Assembly (NCBI RefSeq): GCF_021049305.1 | Contig: NZ_CP088081.1 | Span: forward strand, 1,736,001-1,800,000 | Length of the DNA: 64,000 nt | Source of the DNA: Ideonella dechloratans | Lineage (GTDB): Bacteria > Pseudomonadota > Gammaproteobacteria > Burkholderiales > Burkholderiaceae_C | Direction: 5' to 3' | Part shown: positions 36,209-45,507 of the stretch, piece by piece | Layout of the letters: every line of letters begins with the position of its first letter | Numbering within the stretch: position 1 is the first letter of the stretch | Position numbers and translations under genes: made by a program | Notes under the pieces: generated by a model | Told to the model about the DNA's origin: nothing | Seen by the model: the letters and a program-made list of their open reading frames with translations, nothing else | The model's database searches: none

Positions 36209-39200
36209 GGGGTGGTCTCCTTGGCGGGCGCGGAAGCAGCCTTCGGGGCGGCTTCTGCGGCGGCAGAAGGGGCGGCGGCGGGCGCCGCGGGCTTGGGCAG
36301 GCGGCGCTGCACCTCGGTGATCCATTTGCCGACCTGGGCGTCGGCGCCCAGGCCCTGCGCGGCGGCCTGCGTCTGGTACTGCTGGTACCAGCGCAGGGCC
36401 TCCTCGGGCGAGCCCAGGTAGAGGTCGTTGAGTACGCCCAGGTTCAGGGCCGCAGCGGCGCAGCTGCTGTCGGTCTTCAGGGCCTGCGCCCAGGCCTGTC
36501 CCGCAGCCACGAAGTTGCCGTCCTGCCGGGCGGCCAGACCCTGGCGGGTCAGGGCGGCGCCAGCCCCGCAGGGCGCCTCGCGCTCGGCCTTGGCCCAGCG
36601 GGCCGGGCGCAGCGTGCGCAGGGCGTCGAAGCTCTGGCGCACCCAGCGGTCGTACAGGCCCTGCGGCGCCCGGGCGGCATTGGCTTCGTGCAGGCCGATG
36701 GCCTTTTCCTCGAAGGGATAGGCCTGCTCCTCCAGCATCACGTCGTACTGTTCGCGTTCGAGCTTGCTGAGCTTGCGGGGGCGCTCGGAGTCCATCAGCG
36801 CGCGGCCGAAGTCCTGGTACAGCGCGGCGGTGCGGAAGGTGGCGGCGGTGACGGCCTCGGCCGTGCCGTAGTCGGCCACGCGGGCGTAGGCCTGCAGGGC
36901 CGTCTCCAACCGGGCCTTCTTGCTGGCCAGGCTCTTCTGCAGCGGCTCCTTGAGCGCCACGGCGCGGAAGGCCTCGCCGTCCTCGTCGGCCAGGGCCAGC
37001 GCGGCCAGTGCCGCCAGGCTGCGGCTGCGCTCGGTGCGGGCGGCGCCGCCCGCGGCCTCGGCCTGCACCAGGGTGCGCTGCCATTGGCGTTCGCGCGGGG
37101 TCTGTCCGTCCGCATGGGCCAGCAGCACCAGGTGGTTCAGGGCCTCCACGGCTTCGGGCAGGGGCTGCGGGTGGGCGCGCCAGTAGGCCTCCCAGCTGCG
37201 GGCGGCTTCGGCGCGGGCGCGGGGCGGGGCGCCGGGGGCGGCCTGGGCCTGGTCGGCCCACTGGGCGGCTTGCCAGCGGGCGGCCCGGGCGCGCTCGGGG
37301 TCCGTCTCGTTCTGCGCGATGCGCTCGGCCTCGGCCGCGGCGTCGGCCCAGCGGCCCTGCTCGCTGTAGGCCAGGGCCAGCTTGGGCGGCACCTGGGCCT
37401 GCAGGGCGTCGCGCGGGAAGCGCTGGCGGAAGTCCTCCAGCAGCTGGCTGGCACCGGCCCAGTCCTTCAGCGCCAGGCGCTGGGTGGCGGCGTCGAACTG
37501 CGCGGCCACCCGGGCGCTGGCCTCGGGGGTCTCGGTGGTGACGCGGGTGAACAGCTCGGCGGCGCGCCGGGTGTCGCCGGCTGTGCGGGCCTGCTCGCCC
37601 TGTTTGTAGAGCGAGGCGGCCAGGCGTTCGGTCAGGTCGCGTCGGCTGGCGTCGGCGGCCGGGGTCAGGGCCAGGGCCTCGCGGGTGTAGCGCTCGGCCT
37701 CGTCGAAGGCACCGTCCTCGAAGCGGGTGTGGGCCAGCACGTTCAGTGCGGTGCGGCGCTGGGCCTCGGGGGCGGCGGGCTGGCGCTGCAGCAGGGCCAG
37801 CGCGGCCGCATTGGCGCCGGGGGCGTCGCCCAGGCGGTACAGCGTCTCGGCGGCGTGGGCCTGCACGGCCGGGGCGCGGCTGTCGGCGGGGAAGGCCTGG
37901 GCGAAACGCAGCTCGCTGGCCACCTGGTCCCGCTCCAGCGCCGGGCGGTTGGCCTGCGGGGCGGCCTTCACCAGCTCGGCGCGGGCCAGCACGGCGGCGT
38001 AGCCAGCCTCGGTGCGCCGGGCCGGCGCCATGCCCGCGGGGCTGGGCTTGTCGGTCGGAGTGTCTGGTGTGTCCGGCGTTTGAGCCGGGTAGGCCGTCTG
38101 TTCGTAGGCCAGGGCGGCTTCGTCGAAGCGGCGGGCCTCGAACAGCAACTCGGCCATCAGGAAGCGGTTCTCGGCCGTCTCCGGATGGTCCGGGAAGTCG
38201 GTCAGCAGGGTGCGGTACCACTGCACGGCCTGGGCCACGTCGGCCGGCGCATGGCTTTGCTGCGCCTGGGCGTGGGCCTGCCGGGCCAGCTCGGCCAGGT
38301 GCTCGCGCACCTGGGGCTGGGCGTCCTGCCAGGCCCCGGGGTTGGCTTGGCGGTAGGGGCCGCGCGCGCCGTAGCGGGTCACGAAGTCGACCTTGACCCG
38401 CTGGGCCTGCTGGGCAAAGCCGGCCTGGGCGTAGATGCCGATCACCTCGTTCTGCAAGGCGGGCGCCTGGGCGTCCTCGGGCCGCAGCCGGGTGAAGGCC
38501 AGCAGGGTGTCGGCCGCGTCCTTGGGGCGGTCCTGCTGCAGGTAGAGCGCCGCCAGCCGCCGGTACAGCCGCACCTGGTAGTGCTGGCGCGCCGGGGTGG
38601 CGGTGACCGGTGGGATGCTGGCCGCGCCTTGCAGGTTCTCCAGCGTCAGGCTGACGACGCGGAAGCTGTCGTCCAGCAGCTCGCGGTCGGCCCGGCTCAG
38701 GCTGTCGAGCTGTTCCAGCGGCACGGCCGGGTCCTGGTCGGCCAGCTTGCCGTCGAGCACCCCCAGAAAGGCCTCGAGCGCGCCGTCGAGCTGGCCCTGC
38801 TTGAAGCGCGACCAGCCCTGCATGTAGAGCGCCCGGTCGTGGAAGACGGTGGGCTCGGGACGGGCCAGCACGGCGCTGTAGGCCTGCTCGGCCGCCGGGT
38901 ACTGGCGGGCGGTGAACAGCAGCTCGCCGCGCCGGAACTGGACCTCGTCCAGATAACGGGTGGCGGGGTAGCTGGCCACCAGGCGGTCCAGCGTGGCCAG
39001 CGCGGCCTCTGGCTCGCCATCCAGTTCGTGGGCGCGGGCCAGCTGGTAGAGCACGCGGTCGTTGTCCGGGGCCTGGGGGTAGGCCTTCAGGTAGGCCTGG
39101 TAGCTGGCGATGGCCTCGCGGTGGCTGGCCTGCGGCGCCGAGGCGCCGGTGTCGGCGGCCAGCGCGCTGTCGCTGCGGTCCATCTCCAGGTCGCCCAGGC

Positions 39201-39456
39201 GGCGCAGGGCCTGGGCGCGCTGGCGCGGGTTGGGCTGGGCCGCCAGCAGGGCGCGCCAGGCGGCCAGGGCCTGGTCCTCGGTGCTGCGCAGCTTGCCGGT
39301 CTGGATGGCCGGGGGCGTGCGCTCGGCCAGGGTGCGCAGGGTGGGTTCGTCGTCGCCCGCCGGGCGGGACGACCACAGGCTGCAGCCGCCCAGCCAGGCG
39401 ACCGAGAGGGCAGCCGCCAGGGTCGTCAGGTGGCGGGGCTCAGGGCGTCGGGGCAT
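36205..39456 (-). CDS. very large TPR-repeat lipoprotein
   Basis: 1083 residues. The signal peptide ends in WLGGC (Cys25), so the protein is lipid-anchored, probably in the outer membrane facing the periplasm. The rest is almost wholly helical with many TPR-like units: GDLEMDRSDSALAADTG, AREAIASYQAYLKAYP-like pairs, YQLARAHELDGEPEAALATL, RFLMAELLFEARRFDEAALAY and others up to about residue 1040, ending in an Ala/Pro tail. The ATG at 39456 gives the lipoprotein signal. It resembles the large TPR proteins of Glt/Nfs machines only in architecture. It overlaps the next TPR gene upstream by 17 bp. Confidence 0.8.
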   Translation of the reverse strand: MPRRPEPRHLTTLAAALSVAWLGGCSLWSSRPAGDDEPTLRTLAERTPPAIQTGKLRSTEDQALAAWRALLAAQPNPRQRAQALRRLGDLEMDRSDSALAADTGASAPQASHREAIASYQAYLKAYPQAPDNDRVLYQLARAHELDGEPEAALATLDRLVASYPATRYLDEVQFRRGELLFTARQYPAAEQAYSAVLARPEPTVFHDRALYMQGWSRFKQGQLDGALEAFLGVLDGKLADQDPAVPLEQLDSLSRADRELLDDSFRVVSLTLENLQGAASIPPVTATPARQHYQVRLYRRLAALYLQQDRPKDAADTLLAFTRLRPEDAQAPALQNEVIGIYAQAGFAQQAQRVKVDFVTRYGARGPYRQANPGAWQDAQPQVREHLAELARQAHAQAQQSHAPADVAQAVQWYRTLLTDFPDHPETAENRFLMAELLFEARRFDEAALAYEQTAYPAQTPDTPDTPTDKPSPAGMAPARRTEAGYAAVLARAELVKAAPQANRPALERDQVASELRFAQAFPADSRAPAVQAHAAETLYRLGDAPGANAAALALLQRQPAAPEAQRRTALNVLAHTRFEDGAFDEAERYTREALALTPAADASRRDLTERLAASLYKQGEQARTAGDTRRAAELFTRVTTETPEASARVAAQFDAATQRLALKDWAGASQLLEDFRQRFPRDALQAQVPPKLALAYSEQGRWADAAAEAERIAQNETDPERARAARWQAAQWADQAQAAPGAPPRARAEAARSWEAYWRAHPQPLPEAVEALNHLVLLAHADGQTPRERQWQRTLVQAEAAGGAARTERSRSLAALAALALADEDGEAFRAVALKEPLQKSLASKKARLETALQAYARVADYGTAEAVTAATFRTAALYQDFGRALMDSERPRKLSKLEREQYDVMLEEQAYPFEEKAIGLHEANAARAPQGLYDRWVRQSFDALRTLRPARWAKAEREAPCGAGAALTRQGLAARQDGNFVAAGQAWAQALKTDSSCAAAALNLGVLNDLYLGSPEEALRWYQQYQTQAAAQGLGADAQVGKWITEVQRRLPKPAAPAAAPSAAAEAAPKAASAPAKETTP

Positions 39457-41521
39457 GCTCGGGTTCCGTCGATGCGTCACGGCCGCGATCCAGCAACTGG
39501 GCCAGGGCGTAGCGGGCCTGCTGGGCATAGCCGGCCAGGCGTTCCTGCTGTTGCCGCAGGCCGTCCTGGGCCATCCGGCTCAGGGCTTGAGCCTGCTGGG
39601 CGCTGGCCGTGGCCAGCGGGGCCTGCAGGGCCTGGATGCGGCGGGACAGTTCGTCGATGCGCTGCTGGAACTGCACGAAGCGCTGGGCCTCGTCGCGCGC
39701 GGCCTGGTCCAGGGCCTGGCGGGCGGCCTGGGCCTGTTGCAGACCCTGGGCACTGTCCCCCAGGGCCTTGCGGGCGGCCCAGCGGCGCTCCGGGTAGGCC
39801 TGGCTCAGGTCCCAGGCCAGCAGGCCCTGCAGGACGCGCAGGCGTTCGGCGGCGTCCTGCAGCGTGGCGGCGGGCGCGTCCGGGCTGGCGGGCGCGGCCT
39901 GCAGTCGGGCCAGGGTGTCGCGGGCGCGGTCGGCCCGCTGCAGCAGGGCGCGCTGGGCCGCGTCGGCAAAGGCGCGGCCATCGGCGTCCGCCTCGGCCTG
40001 GGCCAGTTCGCCGTCGAGCTGCTGCTGGCGCGGCAGCAGCGCGGCCGGGTCCAGTTGCTGGCGCTGGCTGGCCACGTCGGGCAGGCGCTCCAGGAAGGCC
40101 TTGCGGCGTTCGTCCAGCATGGTGCGGTAGACGGCCAGGGTCTCCTGCCAGGCGGCCAGGTTGTCCTGCAGGAAGCGCAGGTCGCGCCAGGTCTTGAAGC
40201 TCTCCTGGAAGGCGTGGCCGGCCAGGGCCGGGGCCAGCAGGCGCAGGTGCGGCAGGTGGTGCACGTCCTCGGCGTTGCGGAACCAGGCCATCTCCACGCC
40301 CGGGTTGCGGGCCAGCAGTTCGTCCAGCCAGGCCGGGTCGTCCAGCGCGGCGATGGCCTCGCCCAGGCGCTGGTCTTCGTCCTGGTAGCTGCCCAGGGCC
40401 GACTGGTAGCCGTCGCGGGCCTGGGTGTCGGCCCCCAGCTCGGCCAGGGCGTAGGACACCGCCAGGCGGGCCTCCTGCACGGCGGGCTGGGAGGGGTCGC
40501 GCTGGGCCAGCTCGGTCCAGGACACCAGGGCCAGCTTGGGCTGCTTCAGGCCCAGGGCGGCCCAGCCATAGCCCAGCAGGGCCTTGTCCGAGCTGGGGCC
40601 CTTCAGGCGGATGCGTTCCAGGTACTGGCGGGCCTGCTCGGGCGCCTCGCGCTGCAGGGCGGCGTAGCCCAGGGCCAGGTTGGCCTGGTCGCGCAGGGCG
40701 CGCTGCTCCTCGTTGGCCGCGGGCATCTGGCCCAGTTCGTCCAGCCAGCGGGTGCCGCCGGTCGCGTCGCCCTGGCGGATCAGGGCGATGCCCAGGTTGT
40801 AGCGGGCGAACAGCCGGGCGTCGGCATCGTTGGCGGCCAGCGGGTCCGGGCCGCTGAAGGGGGCCAGCACCAGAGAGGTGAGGCGGGCCAGCAGGCCCGG
40901 ACGCGGCGGCGGGTTGTCCTCGTCCACCGGCGCAGGTGCGGGCGGGCGGGGCTTGTCGGCGCTGGCCAGCGGGGTCAGGGCTTCGGCCGCCAGGGCGGGT
41001 TGGGCCAGGGCCAGCTTGACCTGGGCCTGCAGCAGGCGCCGGTCGTCGTCGAGTGCGCCGGGCAGCTCGCCCTGGATGTGGGCCAGGGCGGCATCGGCGG
41101 CCTGCGGCTCACCCCGGGTGTAGCGCACCCGGGCCAGGTAGTACCAGGCGCGGTTGCGCACCTCGGGCGTGGCGCCGTGGTCGATCAGGCGCTCGAAGAC
41201 CTGGCCGGCCTCGCGGTGCATGCCGTAGGACAGCAGCAGGCCGCCGCGCAGCACCTCGGCCTCGTCGGCGTGCACGCCCAGGCGGTCGAACTGCTGCGAG
41301 ACCATCAGCGAAGTGAGCGCGGTGAAGGTCTGGTCCTGGTGGAAGTGGAACAGCACCTCACCGTAGTGCGGTGCCCGCACCACATGCTCGGGCTCGGGCG
41401 GGTCGGAGGCGGCGCGCGCCGGGCCGGCCAGGCCCAGGCAGGCCCACAGCTGGCCCGCCACCAGCAGGGTGGCCAGCAAGGGGCCGGGGCGCCGGGGCGC
41501 GGAGGAACTCGGGTGTGTCAC
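39440..41521 (-). CDS. exported TPR and coiled-coil protein
   Basis: 693 residues with a signal peptide (cut near 37, ARA-AS). Residues about 45-430 contain TPR-like pairs, including VLRGGLLLSYGMHREAGQVF, ARYNLGIALIRQGDATGG and LGYAALQREAPEQARQYL. Residues about 450-690 are very rich in Gln, Ala, Arg and Leu and look like long coiled coil. It is probably a periplasmic scaffold between the inner-membrane motor and outer-membrane barrels. It overlaps the genes on both sides (4 and 17 bp). No named family is claimed. Confidence 0.78.
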   Translation of the reverse strand: MTHPSSSAPRRPGPLLATLLVAGQLWACLGLAGPARAASDPPEPEHVVRAPHYGEVLFHFHQDQTFTALTSLMVSQQFDRLGVHADEAEVLRGGLLLSYGMHREAGQVFERLIDHGATPEVRNRAWYYLARVRYTRGEPQAADAALAHIQGELPGALDDDRRLLQAQVKLALAQPALAAEALTPLASADKPRPPAPAPVDEDNPPPRPGLLARLTSLVLAPFSGPDPLAANDADARLFARYNLGIALIRQGDATGGTRWLDELGQMPAANEEQRALRDQANLALGYAALQREAPEQARQYLERIRLKGPSSDKALLGYGWAALGLKQPKLALVSWTELAQRDPSQPAVQEARLAVSYALAELGADTQARDGYQSALGSYQDEDQRLGEAIAALDDPAWLDELLARNPGVEMAWFRNAEDVHHLPHLRLLAPALAGHAFQESFKTWRDLRFLQDNLAAWQETLAVYRTMLDERRKAFLERLPDVASQRQQLDPAALLPRQQQLDGELAQAEADADGRAFADAAQRALLQRADRARDTLARLQAAPASPDAPAATLQDAAERLRVLQGLLAWDLSQAYPERRWAARKALGDSAQGLQQAQAARQALDQAARDEAQRFVQFQQRIDELSRRIQALQAPLATASAQQAQALSRMAQDGLRQQQERLAGYAQQARYALAQLLDRGRDASTEPEHAPTP

Positions 41522-42111
41522 GGCCAGACTTTGACGTCGAACTCGGGCTGCAGCTTGCCCAGGGCATCGCGCACCTTCAGCTCGATGTTGCGGGTCTCGC
41601 TGCCCTTGTCGAACTGCAGCGTGGTGCCGCGCTTGTAGTCGCGCTCGTGCGGGCCCTGGCCGGTGAAGAAGGCGGTGATCTCGTGCGGGCCGCTGCGCAG
41701 GTTGCCCACGAACAGGCGCTGCACGCCGCCGCGGTGCAAGGCCTTGACCTCGGCCGGGGTGTAGAGGTGCTGGGCGACCAGCTTGTCATCCACTTTGACC
41801 TGCACCGACTCCAGCATGAACAGCTTGCCCACGTCCATCGAGACGAAGACGTTGACCTGGGTGCTGGCCGGGTAGAGCAACTCTTCCTCCAGAGCCAGCA
41901 GGTCGCGGTTGAGCGTGATCACCTCGCGCTTGAGGTCTTCGGCACGGGCGTCGAGCGCGGCGTCGCTCGGCAGGGGAGCCGAGGCGCTGGCGGCCGGGGC
42001 CGGGGCCGGCGCGGCGGATGCGGCATCGGCGGGCGGGGTCTGGGCCCGGGCGGACAGGCTCAGGCCCAGGGCGAGCAGGGCGGTGCCCAGCAGGAGGTGG
42101 AGTCGTCGCAT
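41518..42111 (-). CDS. periplasmic protein of unknown family
   Basis: 197 residues with a signal peptide (cut near 23, ARA-QT), an Ala/Pro linker to about 50, a helical segment about 52-80 (LKREVITLNRDLLALEEELL) and a beta-rich domain about 85-197. The domain has a PEGA-like feel (SGPHEITAFFTG, then a long strand) but I do not assign it. It shares a single base with the DUF3570 gene and overlaps the TPR gene by 4 bp, so it should be made in step with both. Confidence 0.7.
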   Translation of the reverse strand: MRRLHLLLGTALLALGLSLSARAQTPPADAASAAPAPAPAASASAPLPSDAALDARAEDLKREVITLNRDLLALEEELLYPASTQVNVFVSMDVGKLFMLESVQVKVDDKLVAQHLYTPAEVKALHRGGVQRLFVGNLRSGPHEITAFFTGQGPHERDYKRGTTLQFDKGSETRNIELKVRDALGKLQPEFDVKVWP

Positions 42112-43268
42112 CAGAACTTCCCAGTGAGGAGCAGCTGCAGGTTCTGCCCGTTGAAGTGGTAGAGCTGCCCGGTGCGGATGTCGGTGAACTCGCTGTAGTG
42201 GAAGCTCAGCAGCTCGAGGTTGGCGTTCAGCTGCAGGCCGTAGCGCTGGGCGGTGTCGCCCGGCAGCGTGTAGCTGAGCTTGCCGGCCAGCGCGTAGCTG
42301 TTGAAGGCGCTGAGCTGGCGGTTGCGGGTGACATAGAGGGTTTCGCTCTGCGCGTTGTCGCTGAAGAACAGGGCGGCGCCCTGGTGGTTCAGGCGCAGGG
42401 CCACGTCGCCCAGCCAGTCCGGGCCGAAGTGGCGGGTGTAGCCCAGCTCCAGCGTGTGGGCCTGCACCGCCCAGGTGTCGCGGTAGTAGCGGTAGGACGC
42501 CCGCACCGCGCTGCGGTCGCTGGCGCCCTCGTCGCTGATGTCGCCGATCACCCGCAGCTGCAGCGCGCGGGCGGTGCGGGTGCGCGGCATGCGCTCGGGC
42601 ACATAGGCGCCGAACACCCGCGCCACCCGGTAGGGGTTGCCCAGGTAGCCCTCGTCGGCGATGGCCTCGCCGTTGACCGAGGCGATCCAGCGCGGGCTCA
42701 GGATCTGGGTCAGGCCCAGGCGGTACTGCCAGTGGCGCGCGTGGTCGAAGTAGCCCGTTTCACCGTGGCGGCCCACGTCGTCCTGCCCCAGCGTGAAGCC
42801 CAGGGCCACGGTGCTCATGCCGCCGAAGACATCCTGCGAGACATCCAGGTTGGCGGCACTGGCCACGTAGTCGGGCTCGGTGCTGCGCGAGACGCCCAGG
42901 TGCATCAGCGTGTCCTGCTCGACATGGTCCACGCCCAGGCCCCATTCCACGCGGTTCTCGCGGAAGGGGCTGGCGGTGGTCACCACGTCGATCGAGGCGT
43001 TGCTGACCATGTCCACATAGACGCTGCCGGTCAGCGAGACCTTGTCGGCCACGCTCTTGCGCACCAGCAGGGCCGGGCCGTAGGCCTTCACACCACCGCC
43101 GTTGTAGAGGTGGATCAGCGCCTCCTCGTGGTCCTGGGGCAGGTCCACCGCACGGGCGGCCGGGGCAGCCAGCGCAGTCAGGCCCAGCAGCTTGAGCAGG
43201 GGGGCGGCCACGGCCCAGAGGGCGCGGGCCCAGCGCGGCCAGCGGGGGTCAGTTGCAGCCACAGCCAC
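42111..43268 (-). CDS. DUF3570 predicted outer-membrane barrel
   Basis: 385 residues; after a signal peptide (cut near 40) the chain is alternating beta strands ending in LLLTGKF with C-terminal Phe, typical of an outer-membrane barrel. GGGVKAYGPALLVRKSVADKV and SNASIDVVTTASPF are DUF3570 signatures as I remember the family. Such genes recur with DUF4266 and often with ApbE and thioredoxin. Its start overlaps the DUF4266 gene by 20 bp. Function unknown. Confidence 0.85.
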   Translation of the reverse strand: MAVAATDPRWPRWARALWAVAAPLLKLLGLTALAAPAARAVDLPQDHEEALIHLYNGGGVKAYGPALLVRKSVADKVSLTGSVYVDMVSNASIDVVTTASPFRENRVEWGLGVDHVEQDTLMHLGVSRSTEPDYVASAANLDVSQDVFGGMSTVALGFTLGQDDVGRHGETGYFDHARHWQYRLGLTQILSPRWIASVNGEAIADEGYLGNPYRVARVFGAYVPERMPRTRTARALQLRVIGDISDEGASDRSAVRASYRYYRDTWAVQAHTLELGYTRHFGPDWLGDVALRLNHQGAALFFSDNAQSETLYVTRNRQLSAFNSYALAGKLSYTLPGDTAQRYGLQLNANLELLSFHYSEFTDIRTGQLYHFNGQNLQLLLTGKF

Positions 43269-43500
43269 CCCCTTGCACGCCGGTGGCGCCGCGGGCGCCC
43301 TCGCGCACCGAGTAGACGTGGTCGCGCTGCTTGTCGGCCAGGACCTCGCGCGAGAACTGCATCATCGGGTCGGCCAGGCGCTCGCGCTCGTAGGGCTTGA
43401 CCCAGGGCTCGGTGCTGCAGCCGCCGCAGACGCCGGCCAGGGCCAGTCCCAGCAGCAGCAGCGCACGCGGCTGGGGGGAGGGGGGCATGGGCACAGGCAT
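43249..43500 (-). CDS. DUF4266 small Cys-rich lipoprotein
   Basis: 83 residues. A hydrophobic leader runs to GVCGGC; Cys28 (or Cys25) may be lipidated. The mature part, EPWVKPYERERLADPMM, is typical of DUF4266, and the chain ends GGGCGCN with Cys80 and Cys82. The sequence GAT occurs at 71-73 near the end. The Cys pair and the neighbouring thioredoxin hint at thiol or cofactor chemistry. It starts 3 bp after the thioredoxin gene and overlaps the DUF3570 gene by 20 bp. Confidence 0.85.
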   Translation of the reverse strand: MPVPMPPSPQPRALLLLGLALAGVCGGCSTEPWVKPYERERLADPMMQFSREVLADKQRDHVYSVREGARGATGVQGGGCGCN

Positions 43501-43503
43501 GGC

Positions 43504-44010
43504 TCAGTCCTTCAGCAGCTCGCGGATCTGCTGCTCGTAGGTGGCGATGAAACCGTCGCGGTAGCCGCGGTGTAGGTAGCGCACGCGGCCGTCGCGGTCG
43601 ATCAGCACGGTCGAGGGCATGGCGCTGAGGTCATAGGCCTTGCTGACCTGCTTGTCGCTGTCGAGCAGCACCGGGAAGGCCACGCCCAGCTTGTCGGCCA
43701 TGGCGCCGGCGGCCTTGGGGTCGTCGTCCACGCTCACGCCCAGCAGGGTGAAGCCGGCCGACTGGTACTTGCGGTAGAGCCGGTCGAGCTGGGGCATCTC
43801 CTCCCGGCAGGGACCGCACCAGCTGGCCCAGAAGTTCAGCAGCACCACCTGGCCACGCTGCTCCTTCAGGCGCAGGTTGGGGCCGTGCAGGGCGCGCAGG
43901 GTGAAATCCGGGGCGGTGCCGCCTGGGGCGGGCGTGGCCGCCTGGGCGGCAGTGAAGGACAGGAGACCCAGCGAGGACAGGACCAGGGCACGGCGCAACA
44001 ACATGGGCAT
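43504..44010 (-). CDS. TlpA-type periplasmic thioredoxin
   Basis: 168 residues with a signal peptide (cut near 24, QAA-TP). The thioredoxin fold has WCGPC with Cys65 and Cys68, then LLGVSVDDDPKAAG and the cis-Pro region SAMPSTVLID. TlpA/ResA-type proteins reduce disulfides in the periplasm, often for haem attachment to c-type cytochromes. Two neighbours in this operon carry haem-type Cys motifs, so they and DUF4266 are plausible clients. Confidence 0.92.
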   Translation of the reverse strand: MPMLLRRALVLSSLGLLSFTAAQAATPAPGGTAPDFTLRALHGPNLRLKEQRGQVVLLNFWASWCGPCREEMPQLDRLYRKYQSAGFTLLGVSVDDDPKAAGAMADKLGVAFPVLLDSDKQVSKAYDLSAMPSTVLIDRDGRVRYLHRGYRDGFIATYEQQIRELLKD

Positions 44011-44013
44011 GGC

Positions 44014-44646
44014 TCAGAACAGGAAGGAGGCGCCGGCGGTCAGCTCGAGGTTGTGGGTGCTGTCGCGCTTGCCCAGCAGGTCCAGCGAGAACACGTGGTC
44101 GCGCAGGTCCACCCGCAGCGCGAAGCTGTCGTTCCAGTACACCTTGGTGCCCAGGCCGAAGTTGAAGGTCTGCTGGCGCTGGCCGTTGAAATGGGTGGTG
44201 CCGGCGCCGGCGATCAGGTAGAGCTGCGAGGGCAGGGCGTGGTCACGCCCGAGGAAGACCTCGCCGGGCAGCACGTTCACACCCACCGACAGATCGCTGT
44301 AGCTGAGCTTGTTCTCGCCCGGCGTGAAGACGCCGCCCGGCAGCACGCGCTTGAAGGCGTCGTCGCTCACCGTGGTGCGGCCGTAGGCGGCCTCGACGAA
44401 GAAGTCCTCGGTGATGTGGTAGCCCAGGCGTCCGCCCACGGCGATGCTGCTGCCGAAGTTCTGGGTCGAGTAGGGACCGAAGAACAGACCGACTTCGAAG
44501 TCGTTGGAGGGGAAGCGTGGCACCCGCACGTCGCGGCGGTCGATCTGCGGCTGCACGGGGGCTTCGCTGGCGGCGTCGGCCGCCTGGCTGACCAGGGGAG
44601 CAAGCAGGGGCGCGGCCAGCAGCAGGGGAAGGAGGGAGCGTCGCAT
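44014..44646 (-). CDS. outer-membrane beta-barrel domain protein (myxobacterial type)
   Basis: 210 residues, signal peptide cut near 22 (SQA-AD). QIDRRDVRVPRFPSNDFEVG opens a small barrel with strands such as GRLGYHITEDFFVEAAYG and the terminal LELTAGASFLF ending in Phe. The opening and the strand pattern resemble the outer-membrane barrel domain family first built on myxobacterial sequences. It lies 12 bp from the SH3-barrel gene and 3 bp from the thioredoxin gene. Confidence 0.8.
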   Translation of the reverse strand: MRRSLLPLLLAAPLLAPLVSQAADAASEAPVQPQIDRRDVRVPRFPSNDFEVGLFFGPYSTQNFGSSIAVGGRLGYHITEDFFVEAAYGRTTVSDDAFKRVLPGGVFTPGENKLSYSDLSVGVNVLPGEVFLGRDHALPSQLYLIAGAGTTHFNGQRQQTFNFGLGTKVYWNDSFALRVDLRDHVFSLDLLGKRDSTHNLELTAGASFLF

Positions 44647-44658
44647 GGTGGGGCGGGG

Positions 44659-45507
44659 TCAGAAGAAGAAGGAGAGGCCGGCGTTGTAGGCGCCGTAGTC
44701 GGAGGTCTTGGCGTCGGAGAGGAAGGCCGTGGTGAGTTCGAAGTCCAGCCGGGCGACGAAGCGCTCGCTGAGGTGGTACTTGACGCCCAGCGTGACCATG
44801 CCCAGGTTGGCGTCGGTGGTGTGGGCGTCGATCAGGCTCTTGTTGGGCACGTTGTGGAAGCGACCGACGCCCACGCCGAAGAAGGGCGAGAGGCGCTGCT
44901 TGAACCAGGGCTCGGTCAGCAGGGCCACATGCCACAGGCTGGTGCCGGCATAGACGCCCTGCACCTGGCTGGAGGCCAGCTCCACGCTGAGCGTGTCGGA
45001 CAGGCGGTAGCCGCCCCAGAGCTTGATGACCGGCTCCGAATCGAAGCGGCCGAAGGTGGCACCCATCTCGACGCGCCGGCGCAGGTAGTCGTCCAGCACC
45101 ACCTCGCGGAAGGTCTTGCGGTCGCCCGAGGCGGTGAGGGTGCTGGCCAGCTGCTCGCGGTTCATCCAGCCGATCTTGCCGTCCTCGGTGCGCACCTTGT
45201 ACCAGTCGGTGTGGCGCAGCACGATGGTGATCCAGCCCTCGCGCTCGACCACATGGAACACCGGGTAGCCGCGACCCGGGCCGGTGTGCAGTTCGACGAA
45301 GGGCGCGGTGACCTGCAGTCGCTCCTGCGCGTCCAGGCCTTCCGGCTTGGGCGGGAACCAGCGGTCCAGGATGCCGGGCGCAGGCGCCGCCTCGGCGGGG
45401 GGCGCCGCGCCGGCGTCCTGTCCCCAGGCGGGCGCGGTCTGCAGGGTCAGCAGCAGGGCCGACAGCAGGGCAGTGGCGAAGGCGTGGGCGGTGCGCATGG
45501 GCCTCAT
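44659..45507 (-). CDS. SH3b domain plus outer-membrane barrel protein
   Basis: 282 residues. After a signal peptide (cut near 29-30) and an Ala/Pro linker, a bacterial SH3 domain lies at about 60-118 (FVELHTGPGRGYPVFHVV, then WYKVRTEDGKIGWM), able to bind peptidoglycan. The C-terminal part (about 140-282) is a barrel of the same type as the next gene, ending GLSFFF. Together these suggest an outer-membrane barrel that grips the wall. Its start overlaps the upstream stop by 4 bp. Confidence 0.8.
   Translation of the reverse strand: MRPMRTAHAFATALLSALLLTLQTAPAWGQDAGAAPPAEAAPAPGILDRWFPPKPEGLDAQERLQVTAPFVELHTGPGRGYPVFHVVEREGWITIVLRHTDWYKVRTEDGKIGWMNREQLASTLTASGDRKTFREVVLDDYLRRRVEMGATFGRFDSEPVIKLWGGYRLSDTLSVELASSQVQGVYAGTSLWHVALLTEPWFKQRLSPFFGVGVGRFHNVPNKSLIDAHTTDANLGMVTLGVKYHLSERFVARLDFELTTAFLSDAKTSDYGAYNAGLSFFF

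Noticed and set aside
36688..40197. A very long open frame on the plus strand opposite the TPR genes
   Set aside because: Its codon use and Gly/Arg/Gln-rich composition are those of the reverse complement of GC3-rich coding DNA; the minus-strand proteins have signal peptides and TPR repeats.
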